From Microbacterium sp. 2FI (GTDB taxonomy: Bacteria > Actinomycetota > Actinomycetes > Actinomycetales > Microbacteriaceae): DNA of 64,000 nucleotides. The position numbers and the translations under genes are program-made. Numbering within the stretch: the stretch's first letter is position 1; each line of letters starts with the position of its first letter. Shown in pieces: positions 10,244 through 19,064 of the stretch. The stretch is taken from assembly GCF_005502885.1 (NCBI RefSeq), contig NZ_SCMR01000001.1, positions 372,001-436,000 of the forward strand, read 5' to 3'. A model generated the notes under the pieces. It was given only the letters and a program-made list of their open reading frames with translations. It was not told where the DNA came from and did not search any database.

Positions 10244-11814
10244 AGCAGTCGTCCCCCCGCCGTGTCGGCCCAGCGCGGCGCGCACCGCGCGTCGCCGCGA
10301 TCGTCGCCGGTGTGATCGCGGCATCACTGGCCCTCAGCGGCTGCCTCTACGGGCTCATCCCGGAGGAGAGCCCGCGCTCGACGGCCAGCCCCACGCCTGA
10401 CACCGAGGGCGTCGCGGCGGACCTGCTGCCGTTCTACTCGCAGACGCTCGACTGGTCCTCGTGTAACGACACGTTCGAGTGCACGACCGTGACGGCGCCG
10501 CTCGACTGGGCGAATCCGAGGGCGGGCGACATCGAGCTCGCCGTGATCCGCAGTCGCGCCGAGGCGGGCGAGCCGATCGGATCGCTGCTGACCAATCCCG
10601 GCGGCCCGGGAACGAGTGGCCTGCAGCGGGTCCGCGATTCGCTCACCTTCATGGTCGGCGACCCGGTGCGTGCCGTGTACGACGTCATCGGCTTCGATCC
10701 GCGCGGAGTAGGGGAGTCGACCGCGGTTCGCTGCTACGACGACGCCGAGATGGACGCGTTCCTCTTCGACATCCCCGAGAACGAGCGGGGGACCGACGCG
10801 TGGGAAGACGAGGTCCTCGATCGTCAGGCCGACTTCGCCGAGGCGTGCAAGGCCGAGAGCGGCGGCATCCTCCCGCACATCACGACCGAGAACTCCGCGC
10901 GCGACCTGGACCTCCTGCGCGCAGTCCTCGGTGACAGCGAACTGCACTATCTGGGCTACTCCTACGGCACCTTCCTCGGCGCCACCTACGCGGAGCTCTT
11001 CCCCGAGCGCGTCGGTCGCCTCGTTCTCGACGGCGCGGTCGACCCGTCGATTCCCGGCATCGACGTCGGTACGATCCAGGCGATCGGGTTCGAGTCGGCG
11101 CTTCGCGCCTACATGGCCGACTGCGTCGCCGGCAGCGACTGCCCGTTCCGCGGCACGGTCGACCAGGCGATGGCGGATCTCGCGACTCTGCTCGCGAGCG
11201 TCGATCGCGACCCGCTGCCAGCGGCTGACGGACGGATGCTGGGCGCCGATTCCCTCATGACCGCGATCGTCTCCGCGCTGTACTCACAGGAGAGCTGGGA
11301 ATACCTCACGATCGCGCTCACCGACGTGCTCGCCGGAGACCCCGAGGTGGCCTTCCTGCTCGCCGACTTCTACTACGACCGCGAGGAGGGGGTCTACACG
11401 TCGAACTCGACCGAGGCCTTCCGCGCGTACAACTGCGTCGACTACCCCGATGATGCGACTCCCGAGCAGGAGGCCGAGGCCGAGGCACGCATCTTCGCCG
11501 AGGCGCCGACGATCGCGCCGTACTGGATCGGCCCGGACCCGTGCTCGGTGTGGACGACGCCGCCCACAGGCACGCGCGGCGCGATCGCGGCCGACGGCGC
11601 GGCGCCGATCGTGGTCGTCGGCACGACGAACGACCCGGCGACGCCCTATGAGTGGTCGGTGTCGCTTGCCGACCAGCTGTCGTCGGGCGTGCTCGTCACG
11701 CTCGTGGGTGAGGGGCACACCGGCTACAACAAGGGCAATGAGTGCGTCGACGACGCGGTCTCGGCATACCTCGTCGACGGTGTCGTCCCCGACGACGGTC
11801 TGCGCTGCGAATAG
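10240..11814 (+). CDS. secreted alpha/beta-hydrolase lipoprotein (tripeptidyl-aminopeptidase type)
   Basis: The GTG start overlaps the holB stop (GTGA). An Arg-rich N-terminus, hydrophobic stretch and lipobox LALSGC place the lipidated Cys at 35, so the enzyme is exported and membrane-anchored. The catalytic part has the oxyanion NPGGPG motif, FDPRGVGES, nucleophile elbow GYSYGTFLG, and late Asp and His in GTTNDPATP and GEGHTGYN, as in the TAP/SlpD-type proteases with a C-terminal TAP-like domain. Five or more cysteines suggest disulfides outside the cell. Likely removes short peptides from N-termini, or acts as an esterase; substrate unknown. Confidence 0.88.
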   Translation: MKQSSPRRVGPARRAPRVAAIVAGVIAASLALSGCLYGLIPEESPRSTASPTPDTEGVAADLLPFYSQTLDWSSCNDTFECTTVTAPLDWANPRAGDIELAVIRSRAEAGEPIGSLLTNPGGPGTSGLQRVRDSLTFMVGDPVRAVYDVIGFDPRGVGESTAVRCYDDAEMDAFLFDIPENERGTDAWEDEVLDRQADFAEACKAESGGILPHITTENSARDLDLLRAVLGDSELHYLGYSYGTFLGATYAELFPERVGRLVLDGAVDPSIPGIDVGTIQAIGFESALRAYMADCVAGSDCPFRGTVDQAMADLATLLASVDRDPLPAADGRMLGADSLMTAIVSALYSQESWEYLTIALTDVLAGDPEVAFLLADFYYDREEGVYTSNSTEAFRAYNCVDYPDDATPEQEAEAEARIFAEAPTIAPYWIGPDPCSVWTTPPTGTRGAIAADGAAPIVVVGTTNDPATPYEWSVSLADQLSSGVLVTLVGEGHTGYNKGNECVDDAVSAYLVDGVVPDDGLRCE

Positions 11815-11821
11815 CGCCGAC

Positions 11822-11836
11822 CCCGCGGTTCGCGGG
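11822..11836 (+). terminator. GC hairpin after the lipoprotein gene
   Basis: CCCGCG, loop GTT, CGCGGG: a short perfect stem seven bases after the stop, without a T-tract. It may end the holB-hydrolase transcript ahead of the tRNA. Confidence 0.35.
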
Positions 11837-11852
11837 TGCCCCCGCGACCCTG

Positions 11853-11858
11853 TAAGAT
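11853..11858 (+). promoter_or_regulatory. -10 box of tRNA-Thr
   Basis: TAAGAT lies 30 nt upstream of the tRNA 5' end, a fitting place for its -10 element. No convincing -35 hexamer was found in the GC-rich stretch before it. Confidence 0.4.
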
Positions 11859-11888
11859 CGTTGATCGTGCATCGCGCAAGCGAAGTAC

Positions 11889-11964
11889 GCCACCTTAGCT
11901 CAGACGGCAGAGCGATTCACTCGTAATGAATAGGTCAAGGGTTCGATTCCCTTAGGTGGCTCCA
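11889..11964 (+). tRNA. tRNA-Thr (CGT)
   Basis: A full cloverleaf can be drawn: acceptor GCCACCT pairs with AGGTGGC (11954-11960), D-arm TTAGCTCAGACGGCAGAGC, anticodon stem ATTCA/TGAAT with loop CTCGTAA (anticodon CGT at 11922-11924), and T-arm AGGGTTCGATTCCCT. The CCA tail is encoded (11962-11964). The 3' end faces an integrase gene, so it is the likely attachment site of an integrated element. Confidence 0.96.
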
Positions 11965-12133
11965 CAATCACCTGGTCATCGCGGCTTTGTCTGATTCCGG
12001 AAGGGATCACACAATGGCCGATTGGACACTTGTAGGACACATTTGGCGTTCTGACCGGGACTTCACCAGCGGTTCGCCCGTTTTCGTCGCGGTATCTCGA
12101 CGCATCTGGCGTGGTCTGGCGCACCTCATCGGT
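11965..12133 (+). promoter_or_regulatory. region between tRNA-Thr and excisionase, probable att/regulatory DNA
   Basis: This 169-base stretch has no convincing gene. Two direct GGACAC copies (12024-12029 and 12035-12040) are 11 bp apart, about one helical turn, which suits a protein-binding array such as integrase arm or Xis sites. That reading is inference. Confidence 0.35.
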
Positions 12134-12358
12134 ATGTCAGATTTCACCTCGCACGGCCTCGAACGAATGCTCACGACGAGCGAGCTCGCTGACCACTTGA
12201 GCGTCTCCCGGCAGGTCATCTACGACCTCCGCCACAAGGGCGAGGGGCCTCGCGGCATTCACGTCGGCAAGGAGCTCCGGTACCGGATCTCAGACGTCAG
12301 GGACTGGCTCGAAACGAGAGCCGACCCGATGCCGAAGGGCGCCGGCGATGCCCGGTAA
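12134..12358 (+). CDS. excisionase-like helix-turn-helix protein
   Basis: The product (74 residues from ATG 12134; an internal ATG at 12167 is an alternative) is a single MerR-like/Xis-type winged helix: LTTSELADHLSVSRQVIYDLRHKG followed by GPRGIHVGKELRYRISDVRDWLE. Such proteins bind DNA beside the attachment site and direct recombination toward excision. It overlaps the integrase gene by 11 bases, so the two are surely co-expressed. Confidence 0.82.
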   Translation: MSDFTSHGLERMLTTSELADHLSVSRQVIYDLRHKGEGPRGIHVGKELRYRISDVRDWLETRADPMPKGAGDAR

Positions 12359-13553
12359 GCCGCGCACCGGCATCGGGACCTTCGGGGCCATTCGGACGAC
12401 CGCTCTGCCGTCCGGAGCCTTCCAGGCCATGACGCGGTTACGGGATTGGGACGGTCGGTTACGTCGTGTCACCGCGACCGGAACGACGCGGGCGCGGGCC
12501 GAGGCCGCTCTACGCGAGAAGCTCGTCGAACGCGATCGAATCGGCGACACGGGGGAGTGCGTCACCGCCGACACGGAGTTCTCCGATCTCGGGGCGCTGT
12601 GGCTGGAGGAGATCGCGATCGACTCGCGGCTCGCCGACGCAACGAAGGACCTGTACGCGACGCAGCTGCGTACGCTGCTGCTCCCGGCCTGGGGAAACCT
12701 GACGGTGCGGGAGATCACGACGGCGCGGCTGGAGCGATTCCTCAAGCTGCAGGCGGGGGTGTCGTACTCGAAGGCCAAGCACGCCCGGGTGCTGCTGAAC
12801 CTGATACTGAAGTTCGCGATGCGTCACGGCGCGATACGCCACAATCCGCTCGCGGGGACCTCCCCGCTGCACAAGCCTCCCGCGGCCCCGAAAGCCCTGA
12901 CGCTCGACGAGCTCGCACGCATCCGCACGGCGGCGCGCGAGTGGCGCACGGGGGAGAGCCGGCCAGGTCCCAAGCCCGACGGGCAGCTTCGCGACATCAT
13001 CGAGGTGATGCTGGGCAGTTCGGCACGGATCGGTGAGGCTCTCGCACTCCGCAGATGCGATCTCGACATGACGGCGAACCCGCCGACCGTGCACATCCGC
13101 GGCACTGTCGTCGTGCGAAAGGGCGCAGGTGTCGCCCGTCAGGCGTGGCCGAAGACGCATGCGTCCGACCGGATCGTCGCCATCCCGCAGTTCGCCGCCG
13201 AAGTCCTTCGTCGGCGCCTCGCGCTCATCGCGGACCGCGACCCCGAGCATCTGCTCTTCTTCACCAAGCGCGGGACGCCGATCACGCCCTACAACGCTCG
13301 GCGCACCTTCCGCCAGGTGCTCGAGGAAGCAGGGCTCGATGGCCGCGGCATCAAGCCGCACTCGTTCCGCAAGACCGTGGCCACGCTCCTCAGCGAGGAG
13401 GCCACGGACGAGGTGGCCGCCGAGATGCTCGGGCACGCCGGCACCGCGGTCACACGCGAGCATTACATCGAGCGGAAGCAGCGGGCGAACCCTGAGACGG
13501 CGCGGATTCTGGATGGGCTCGCGCCGCCTCGTGACACTGAACCGCCCTCGTGA
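12348..13553 (+). CDS. tyrosine site-specific integrase
   Basis: Recombinase that integrates an element at the adjacent tRNA-Thr. The 401 residues have an N-terminal arm-binding/SAM-like core-binding region (about 75-165) and a complete catalytic domain: Arg227 (SSARIGEAL), Lys269 (KTHASDR), His338-x-x-Arg341 (HSFRK), His363 (LGHAG) and Tyr373 (REHYIE). No residue of the active site is missing, so it should be functional. Its position directly after the tRNA 3' end is typical for phage-like or integrative elements of actinobacteria. Confidence 0.93.
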   Translation: MPGKPRTGIGTFGAIRTTALPSGAFQAMTRLRDWDGRLRRVTATGTTRARAEAALREKLVERDRIGDTGECVTADTEFSDLGALWLEEIAIDSRLADATKDLYATQLRTLLLPAWGNLTVREITTARLERFLKLQAGVSYSKAKHARVLLNLILKFAMRHGAIRHNPLAGTSPLHKPPAAPKALTLDELARIRTAAREWRTGESRPGPKPDGQLRDIIEVMLGSSARIGEALALRRCDLDMTANPPTVHIRGTVVVRKGAGVARQAWPKTHASDRIVAIPQFAAEVLRRRLALIADRDPEHLLFFTKRGTPITPYNARRTFRQVLEEAGLDGRGIKPHSFRKTVATLLSEEATDEVAAEMLGHAGTAVTREHYIERKQRANPETARILDGLAPPRDTEPPS

Positions 13554-13559
13554 GGGCGG
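13542..13559. terminator. inverted repeat between convergent integrase and hydrolase
   Basis: CCGCCCTC and GAGGGCGG form a perfect 8-bp inverted repeat around GT, covering the integrase stop codon. It may act as a two-way terminator for the integrase and for the operon arriving on the other strand; there is no T-tract. Confidence 0.4.
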
Positions 13560-13566
13560 CGGATCG

Positions 13567-14364
13567 CTACATCTCCTGCAGGAACGTCACGAGGTCGCGG
13601 TTGAAATCCTCGTACTCGTTCCAGTGCGGGCAGTGGCCACTGCGGGGGTAGACGGTGAGGCGAGCGCCGGGGATGCTGTCGGCCACCCATTGCATGCCTT
13701 CGAGTGGGAACGACGGCGAGTGTTCCGAAGTGACCACCCACGTGGGGACATCGATCGTCGGCACGACGTCGCGCCAGTCTGCGGTGAAGTGGTCGATCCG
13801 GAGTCCCAGCGAACTAGCGAAGAAGTCGCCGATCCCGCCCTCTTGCTCGAGCATCCGTTGCACGTGCGGTGGAGCCGGCGGCTCGCGATCGAACTCCGAC
13901 CAGGCCGCCTGTCCGGCGACCTGCGCCTCGAGCTTGTCCCACGACACATGACGCACCCCCCACTGCCATGTGGCGTCGTTCATGATCCGCGGTGACTGGT
14001 CGATGAGCACCAGCCGAGCGACGGCGTGCGACCCGTGAAGGCTCAGGTAGGCAAATGACACCGACGCTCCCATCGAGTGGCCGACGAGCGTCGCGTCGTC
14101 GATGCCTTCCGCCTCCAGCAGTTCCGCGAGGTCCTGCCCCATGCGCGCGATCCGCTGCCCGTACTCGGGGGCGTCGGATTCGCCGTGGCCGCGCAGGTCC
14201 ATCGCGATCACGCGGAAGCCTGCCGCGAGGAGCACGTTTCGCTGAAACGTCCAGTGCCCCTTGTGGCACAGCATCCCGTGCAGCAGCACGACCGGTCGGC
14301 CCGCACCATCGTCGGTATAGACGATCGAAATGCCGTCGGAGGTTGCGAGCTTCTTCAACACCAT
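13567..14364 (-). CDS. alpha/beta hydrolase
   Basis: The 265-residue protein has a complete alpha/beta-hydrolase set: oxyanion HGMLCHKGHW, GHGESD loop, nucleophile elbow VGHSMGAS, an acid after the cap region, and the late histidine in SGHCPHWNE. It is the last gene of a minus-strand operon with an SDR, a cyclase-family protein, a VOC protein and an MLE-type enzyme. In that setting it may hydrolyse a ring-cleavage product, lactone or ester; the substrate cannot be told from sequence. Confidence 0.85.
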   Translation of the reverse strand: MVLKKLATSDGISIVYTDDGAGRPVVLLHGMLCHKGHWTFQRNVLLAAGFRVIAMDLRGHGESDAPEYGQRIARMGQDLAELLEAEGIDDATLVGHSMGASVSFAYLSLHGSHAVARLVLIDQSPRIMNDATWQWGVRHVSWDKLEAQVAGQAAWSEFDREPPAPPHVQRMLEQEGGIGDFFASSLGLRIDHFTADWRDVVPTIDVPTWVVTSEHSPSFPLEGMQWVADSIPGARLTVYPRSGHCPHWNEYEDFNRDLVTFLQEM

Positions 14365-14391
14365 TGTTGTCTCCTTCAGTTCTCAGGCGAT

Positions 14392-15147
14392 TCAGCCGAA
14401 AATCACGCCGCCGTTGACATGGATGACCTGCCCCGTGATGGTTCCGACCTCGGGCGTCAGGAGGAACGCGATCGCCGAGGCGATCTCATCGGGCTTCGAG
14501 AGCCTGCCCAACAGCGACATCCCCGCGATGCGGTCTCGGTCATCGTCGGACAGCACTGCGGTCATTGGCGTCTCGGTGGCACCGGGTGCGACCATGTTCA
14601 CGCGAACTCGATGAGGTGCAAGCTCGCGGGCGTATCCGCGGACGAGTCCGATCAGGGCCGCTTTCGAGGTGGCGTATGCGCCGTTTCCCATCAGGCCGCC
14701 GCCGGTGAAGGCCGCGGCACTGCCCAAGACGACCACCGAACCGAGTGTCCCCGCCTGGATGAGGTGGGGGCCGGCGGCCGAGATCGTGTTCTGTACGCCG
14801 ACGACGTTGATGTCGAGCACCCGTCGGAACTCGCTCGCGTCGATCTCGAGAAGCGACGCGCGGCTGACGATTCCGGCCGCAGCGACGACGCCGGTGATGC
14901 CGCCCCCGTCTGCGAATCGGTTCGCCGCGAGGCGCATGGCGGCGGCATCCGTCACGTCTGCGCCGAACGCGAGATGTCCTTCGCCGACGAGCTCGCTCAC
15001 TGCGCGGTCGGCGGCTGCGGGGTCGATGTCGACGATCGCGACGCGAGCGCCCCGTTCGGCCGCTTGTTGAGCGCAGGTGAGGCCGATGCCTGACGCGCCG
15101 CCGGTGATGAGGACGGCCTCGGCCGTCGGCTCGCTGTGCTGGGTCAT
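14392..15147 (-). CDS. SDR family NAD(P)-dependent oxidoreductase
   Basis: The ATG at 15147 is preceded by GGAGTT; the upstream extension lacks homology-like sequence. The 251 residues show the classical short-chain dehydrogenase pattern: cofactor loop TGGASGIG, a VDID segment after strand 2 (Asp suggests NAD rather than NADP), NNAG-equivalent AAAGI, catalytic Ser in VLGSAAAF, and YATSK. Lies 22 nt after the cyclase gene and 27 nt before the hydrolase gene. Likely oxidises or reduces an alcohol/ketone intermediate of the same pathway. Confidence 0.9.
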   Translation of the reverse strand: MTQHSEPTAEAVLITGGASGIGLTCAQQAAERGARVAIVDIDPAAADRAVSELVGEGHLAFGADVTDAAAMRLAANRFADGGGITGVVAAAGIVSRASLLEIDASEFRRVLDINVVGVQNTISAAGPHLIQAGTLGSVVVLGSAAAFTGGGLMGNGAYATSKAALIGLVRGYARELAPHRVRVNMVAPGATETPMTAVLSDDDRDRIAGMSLLGRLSKPDEIASAIAFLLTPEVGTITGQVIHVNGGVIFG

Positions 15148-15169
15148 GGGGAACTCCTGGTTCTCGGGG

Positions 15170-16180
15170 TCAGAGGATTGCCATGGCATTGGCCGGGCTG
15201 CCGACACCACCGGGCAGATTCAAGGGCTGGGCTGTGACGAAGACGTCGTAGCGTCGCCGAGCGGCGCAGGCGACGGCAAGCTCGTCGAGTCGCCAGAGCT
15301 CGCCGATCGTCATGCCGAGAAGCGGAATGAGGATGCGGTGCAGCATCCCGCTGTGGCTGGAGGGCGCCATCGCCCCGCTCGTCTCCGCCGTCACCGACAA
15401 CTCGGAGCCGGTGGCCGGCCACGCCTCGAGTGCGATGTTGTCGGCCGCCGCCACGGCGACCTGGTGATCCCACAGCCATGCCGCCGTCTCTTCGGACTGC
15501 CGCAGGCCAGGGGAGACGAGGGGTCCGTCCGCCCTCGGGTGGGTTCGGAAGTGATGGAGCCAGCCCGTGCGGATCATGAGGATGTCGCCCGGATCGATGC
15601 TGCTGCCCTGATGTTCGAGCGCCGCCTCGAGATCGGAGACGGGGATTCGTTCGTTCACGGTGTGGTCGATCGGGCGACCGATTTCGTCGCGATACGCGGC
15701 GACATCGATCAGCAGTCCGCGTCCGGCGATGCCGCGCTCGGCCGCCGCTTGGATGCCGAGGGCAGGATTGCCCGCCACGAGCTCGGCCGGGTCGGCGCCG
15801 TTGTAGAAGCCCCGATCAGGATGCCCGAAGTGGCGCAGCCCGTCGAGCTGGGTCGACGCCTGTGGGAAGAAGCTGTCGAGGCGGTCGTCGCGATGGAACT
15901 CGTTCAGGCCGAAGACGGTGTGCTCGATGGACCCGCGGTGCGCGATGATCGGCGGATCGAACTCCGTGAGCGAGAGGTTGAGAGGAACGACTTCGCCAGT
16001 CAGCATGCTCATCTGCGCATCCATGACCCGCTCCGCGGTGAGGTGATTCAGGGTTCCGAGCTGATCGTCGGCTCCCCAGAGTTCCCACGCGGTTCCCTGC
16101 AGGCGGCCGGGTCTGCGTTGCAACGCGGCATAGTCCGGGATGCTGTCATCCCGGACGCGCCGTTCCCGCGGTCGCTCCAT
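15170..16180 (-). CDS. cyclase family protein (kynurenine formamidase-like fold)
   Basis: A 336-residue member of the PF04199-type cyclase family, metal-dependent hydrolases that act on amides or lactones of aromatic pathways. Signatures: WGADDQLGTLNHL near the N-terminus, STQLDGLRHFGH (the metal-binding HxGTHxDxxxHF region, here with S-T-Q in place of the first His motif), GDILMIRTGW, and the C-terminal LNLPGGVGSPANAMAIL. The altered first metal motif is seen in the longer branch of the family as well, so I do not call it inactive. Function in this operon unknown. Confidence 0.85.
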   Translation of the reverse strand: MERPRERRVRDDSIPDYAALQRRPGRLQGTAWELWGADDQLGTLNHLTAERVMDAQMSMLTGEVVPLNLSLTEFDPPIIAHRGSIEHTVFGLNEFHRDDRLDSFFPQASTQLDGLRHFGHPDRGFYNGADPAELVAGNPALGIQAAAERGIAGRGLLIDVAAYRDEIGRPIDHTVNERIPVSDLEAALEHQGSSIDPGDILMIRTGWLHHFRTHPRADGPLVSPGLRQSEETAAWLWDHQVAVAAADNIALEAWPATGSELSVTAETSGAMAPSSHSGMLHRILIPLLGMTIGELWRLDELAVACAARRRYDVFVTAQPLNLPGGVGSPANAMAIL

Positions 16181-16190
16181 CAGCGCGGCG

Positions 16191-16649
16191 TCAGCCTTCG
16201 CCGTCGGTCATGACCTGGTGGATCTCGATCATGTAGCCCGCGGGGTCGGTCAGGAAGATCTGGTGCCAGCCCTCCACCGACCAGATCCCCCAGTCGTCGA
16301 AGGGGATGTTGTGCTCGGTGAGACGAGCCTTGATCGCCTCGATGTCGTCAGTGCGGAACGCGAAGTGACCCTGGATGAGGGGGTTCACCGTGTGCCCCTC
16401 ACGCCAGGCGAGGTAAGGCTGACGCTGGGTGGCGTGAATCTGGAGCTCCTCGGGGTCGCCGGCGTCGTAGAACTTCGCCGCGTCGTCCCACTCGCTGTTG
16501 CCGTCGACGCCGGTGTCGGCGTTCTTCGACGTTGCGATCATCGCGGGCGACGGCAGAATATTCAGGCCGAGCGCGTTCCCGTAGAAGTCGGTCAGCACGG
16601 ACATGTCGTCCGAGGTGACGTTCACGTGGTGGAGGCGGAGGTAGACCAT
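16191..16649 (-). CDS. VOC family protein (extradiol dioxygenase/glyoxalase fold)
   Basis: One 152-residue protein with two paired beta-alpha-beta-beta-beta modules: LRLHHVNVTSDDMSVLTDFY with the first metal His, QGHFAFRTDDIEAI with the second, and DPAGYMIEIHQV with the terminal Glu. This is the vicinal-oxygen-chelate layout used by ring-cleaving dioxygenases and glyoxalases. Ten nt separate it from the cyclase gene. A ring-cleavage or isomerisation step on an aromatic intermediate is plausible. Confidence 0.85.
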   Translation of the reverse strand: MVYLRLHHVNVTSDDMSVLTDFYGNALGLNILPSPAMIATSKNADTGVDGNSEWDDAAKFYDAGDPEELQIHATQRQPYLAWREGHTVNPLIQGHFAFRTDDIEAIKARLTEHNIPFDDWGIWSVEGWHQIFLTDPAGYMIEIHQVMTDGEG

Positions 16650-16704
16650 GATGTTCCTTCGGTTGGTGGGTGGTCGGTGGTGGATGGAGCGGCAGTCTGG
16701 TCGC

Positions 16705-17859
16705 TCAGGGCGTGAGACGGTAGCGGGCCACCTTCTGGGGGTCGAGACTGACGCCGAGTCCCGGGCCGTCCGGGACAGTCATGTAGCCGTCCTCGATCAC
16801 CAACGGCTCGCTCAGCAGATCATCGTCGAGGTCGAGGTAGTTGGAGAGTTCGGCCGCGGAGCGCGAGGTGAGCTCTTGCGAGGCGCCGAACACGAGCGAG
16901 CACACCGTGCCGAGGTGCGCGTCGATCTGGTTGCCGATGACCGCCTCGACGCCGAACGCCTCGGCGATGTGGGTGACGCGCAGAGAGTCGGAGAATCCCG
17001 TCCGGGCGGTCTTGATGCTCACCGCGGTCGCGGCTCCGGCGAGCAGTTCACGGACGAGGTCGGCCGGGGTCGGAATGCTCTCGTCCGCCACGAAGGGGAC
17101 CGGGCTCTGCGACACGAGCCATCGCCTGCCCAGCACGTCATCGGCAGGGCAGAGCTCCTCGACCCGACTGAGGCCGACGTCTTCCAGCATCCGTATTGCG
17201 CGGGCCGACTCGGCCGCGGTCCACCCGCGGTTGCCGTCGATGTACAGCTCGGCGTCCGCGCCGAGCGCCTCTCGGACGGCGCGGCACACGGCGACGTCGA
17301 GCTGCACAGGCCGGCGGCCGACCTTGATCTTGAAGCTCGAGATCCCGAGCGCTTCGCGCAAGTGCACGGCCTCGGCGGCGACGACGTCGGGGTGGTCGAA
17401 GCCGAGCATGTGGCTGACCTGAAGGCGGTCGGCGAACCCGCCGAGCAGCTTGTGGACCGACGTGCCGATGCTCTTGCCCCAGGCATCCCACAGAGCCATG
17501 TCGATGGCGGCTTTCGCGGTCGGATTACCGACTGTGCGGGCCAGTCGCGCGCGGACCTGCTCTCTGTCGAGTATCGACAGCCCGAGGATCGCGGGGGCGA
17601 ACAACTGGTCGATGATCGCGACGATCGAGGCCTGGGTCTCGCCGTACGTGTACGGGCGGGGTGGAGCCTCGGCGATGCCGACGACGCCATCGCTCGTGAC
17701 GATCTCGACGAGGACGTTGTCGGCCACCTCGATCGATCCGCTCGCGAATCGCAGCGCCTTCCGGTAGGGAATCCGGTAGGGGACTGTGCGCACGGCGACG
17801 ATGCGGCCGGCAGCGCACAGTGCGCTCGAGTCGGGCAGGACCTGGGGTGCGACATGCAT
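16705..17859 (-). CDS. muconate cycloisomerase/mandelate racemase-type enolase
   Basis: The 384-residue product is an enolase-superfamily enzyme of the MLE branch. Key residues visible: Lys177/Lys179 in SSFKIKVG, metal ligands Asp208 (YIDGNRGW), Glu234 (RVEEL) and Asp259 (VADES), and Lys283 (SIKTARTG). These lysines on both barrel ends are the MLE pattern. It may cycloisomerise a muconate-like acid or act as a related epimerase/lactonase. It is the first enzyme gene downstream of the LysR regulator (gap 116 nt) and heads the operon. The N-terminal 17 residues are not conserved-looking, so the true start may be slightly further in. Confidence 0.88.
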   Translation of the reverse strand: MHVAPQVLPDSSALCAAGRIVAVRTVPYRIPYRKALRFASGSIEVADNVLVEIVTSDGVVGIAEAPPRPYTYGETQASIVAIIDQLFAPAILGLSILDREQVRARLARTVGNPTAKAAIDMALWDAWGKSIGTSVHKLLGGFADRLQVSHMLGFDHPDVVAAEAVHLREALGISSFKIKVGRRPVQLDVAVCRAVREALGADAELYIDGNRGWTAAESARAIRMLEDVGLSRVEELCPADDVLGRRWLVSQSPVPFVADESIPTPADLVRELLAGAATAVSIKTARTGFSDSLRVTHIAEAFGVEAVIGNQIDAHLGTVCSLVFGASQELTSRSAAELSNYLDLDDDLLSEPLVIEDGYMTVPDGPGLGVSLDPQKVARYRLTP

Positions 17860-17975
17860 CAGCGTGGCTCGATCATCCTCGGTGGGCCTCTCTTCGTCGA
17901 GGGGACGACCGCGATGTCGGCGTCCTCTACGGACGCTAATCGGTCATTGATGACGAGGGAAATACCAATCGACTC

Positions 17976-18893
17976 TCATTTGATAGCGAAGTCGGAAAGA
18001 TCGGGCGTGGGGAGCGCGCGCTTGGAGACCTCGAGCACGGCGGCGAGTGCAGGAGAGGCGTCATCGCGCCGCCACGTGAGCGTGGCGAACATGTGGTCCG
18101 GGTGGATATCGCGCAGTGGCTTGTAGGTGATCCCCACGGATTGTGTCGGTGTCACCGAGCTGAGGGTGATCGTGATTCCTGCCCCGGCCGCGACCAGTGC
18201 GAGAACGGTCGCGGAGTCGGGTGCGACCTGCGCGATGCGCGGGCGGAAGCCGGCCGTCACGCACAGCGCGAACATCGTCGACTGCAGCATGGATCCCTGG
18301 TCGTCGGGCAGGCTGACGAAGTCTTCGTCGTGCAGTTCCGCGAGCGAAAGTTCGGACTGGCCGGCGAGCGGATGGCCCTCGGGCAGGGCGCAGAGGATCT
18401 CCTCGACTTCGACGACGCGCGACTCGAGCTCTGGATTCGGGGTGGGAAGGCGAGCGAATGCGAGGTCGATGGAGCCGTCGAGCAGGCGCTCCAGCGCGCT
18501 GTACACGTAGGTCTGAGATTCGAGCTGGAGCTCGATCCCCGGGTGGGATTCGCGAACAGCGCGAGTGAGGATCGGAAGCGCACGTTGGCTCGAGGCACCC
18601 GCGAAGGCGATCCGCACGCGCCCCTGGTCGCCCGCGGCGATCGACGCGGCAAGGTTACGGGCCGCCGAGACCTGACTGAGCACCCGTCGCGCGGGGACGA
18701 GCAGTCGTGCTCCCGCATCGGTGAGCACGACGCTGCGTGTGCTCCGTTCGAACAGCTGAAGGCCGAGGTCGGTCTCGAGCTGCTTGATCCGGGCGCTCAG
18801 GGGTGGCTGCGACATGTGCAGACGACTGGCGGCGCGCCCGAAATGCAGTTCCTCGGCAACCGCGACGAACGCTTCGAAGTCCTTGATCTCCAT
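17976..18893 (-). CDS. LysR family transcriptional regulator
   Basis: The 305 residues begin with the LysR HTH (MEIKDFEAFVAVAEELHFGRAASRLHMSQPPLSARIKQLE) and continue with a substrate-binding domain (IRIAFAG-type strand, GSIDLAFARLP). It is co-directional with the enolase operon behind it and divergent from an SDR gene, with a palindrome in between. LysR proteins of this kind activate aromatic catabolic operons in response to a pathway intermediate such as a muconate. Confidence 0.92.
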   Translation of the reverse strand: MEIKDFEAFVAVAEELHFGRAASRLHMSQPPLSARIKQLETDLGLQLFERSTRSVVLTDAGARLLVPARRVLSQVSAARNLAASIAAGDQGRVRIAFAGASSQRALPILTRAVRESHPGIELQLESQTYVYSALERLLDGSIDLAFARLPTPNPELESRVVEVEEILCALPEGHPLAGQSELSLAELHDEDFVSLPDDQGSMLQSTMFALCVTAGFRPRIAQVAPDSATVLALVAAGAGITITLSSVTPTQSVGITYKPLRDIHPDHMFATLTWRRDDASPALAAVLEVSKRALPTPDLSDFAIK

Positions 18894-18917
18894 GCCAGAT
18901 CCCTCCGATGGAAGCAG

Positions 18918-18932
18918 GATTGATCGTCAATC
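18918..18932. promoter_or_regulatory. LysR-type operator
   Basis: GATTGA-TCG-TCAATC is a perfect 15-bp palindrome with the T-N11-A layout of LysR binding sites, 25 nt upstream of the lysR start and inside the divergent lysR/SDR spacer. Confidence 0.6.
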
Positions 18933-19030
18933 GGGATCAGTCTGCACCAGATTCGTCTCGGATTCAGGACCGATCCCGCGGTCACCTGCGTCACAGTGGG
19001 AGCGCGCCGCGATGCCGCGGCTGCGGTGCT

Positions 19031-19046
19031 GGTCTGCCGACAGACC
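19031..19046. repeat. inverted repeat upstream of the divergent SDR
   Basis: GGTCTG-CCGA-CAGACC lies 19 nt before the SDR start. It could be an operator or a leader hairpin. Confidence 0.4.
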
Positions 19047-19064
19047 GCGAGAGGGGCAGGAACC

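Noticed and set aside
16648..18126. 492-codon open frame on the plus strand opposite the enolase gene
   Set aside because: The minus-strand frame has all enolase catalytic residues; this one has no recognisable motif.
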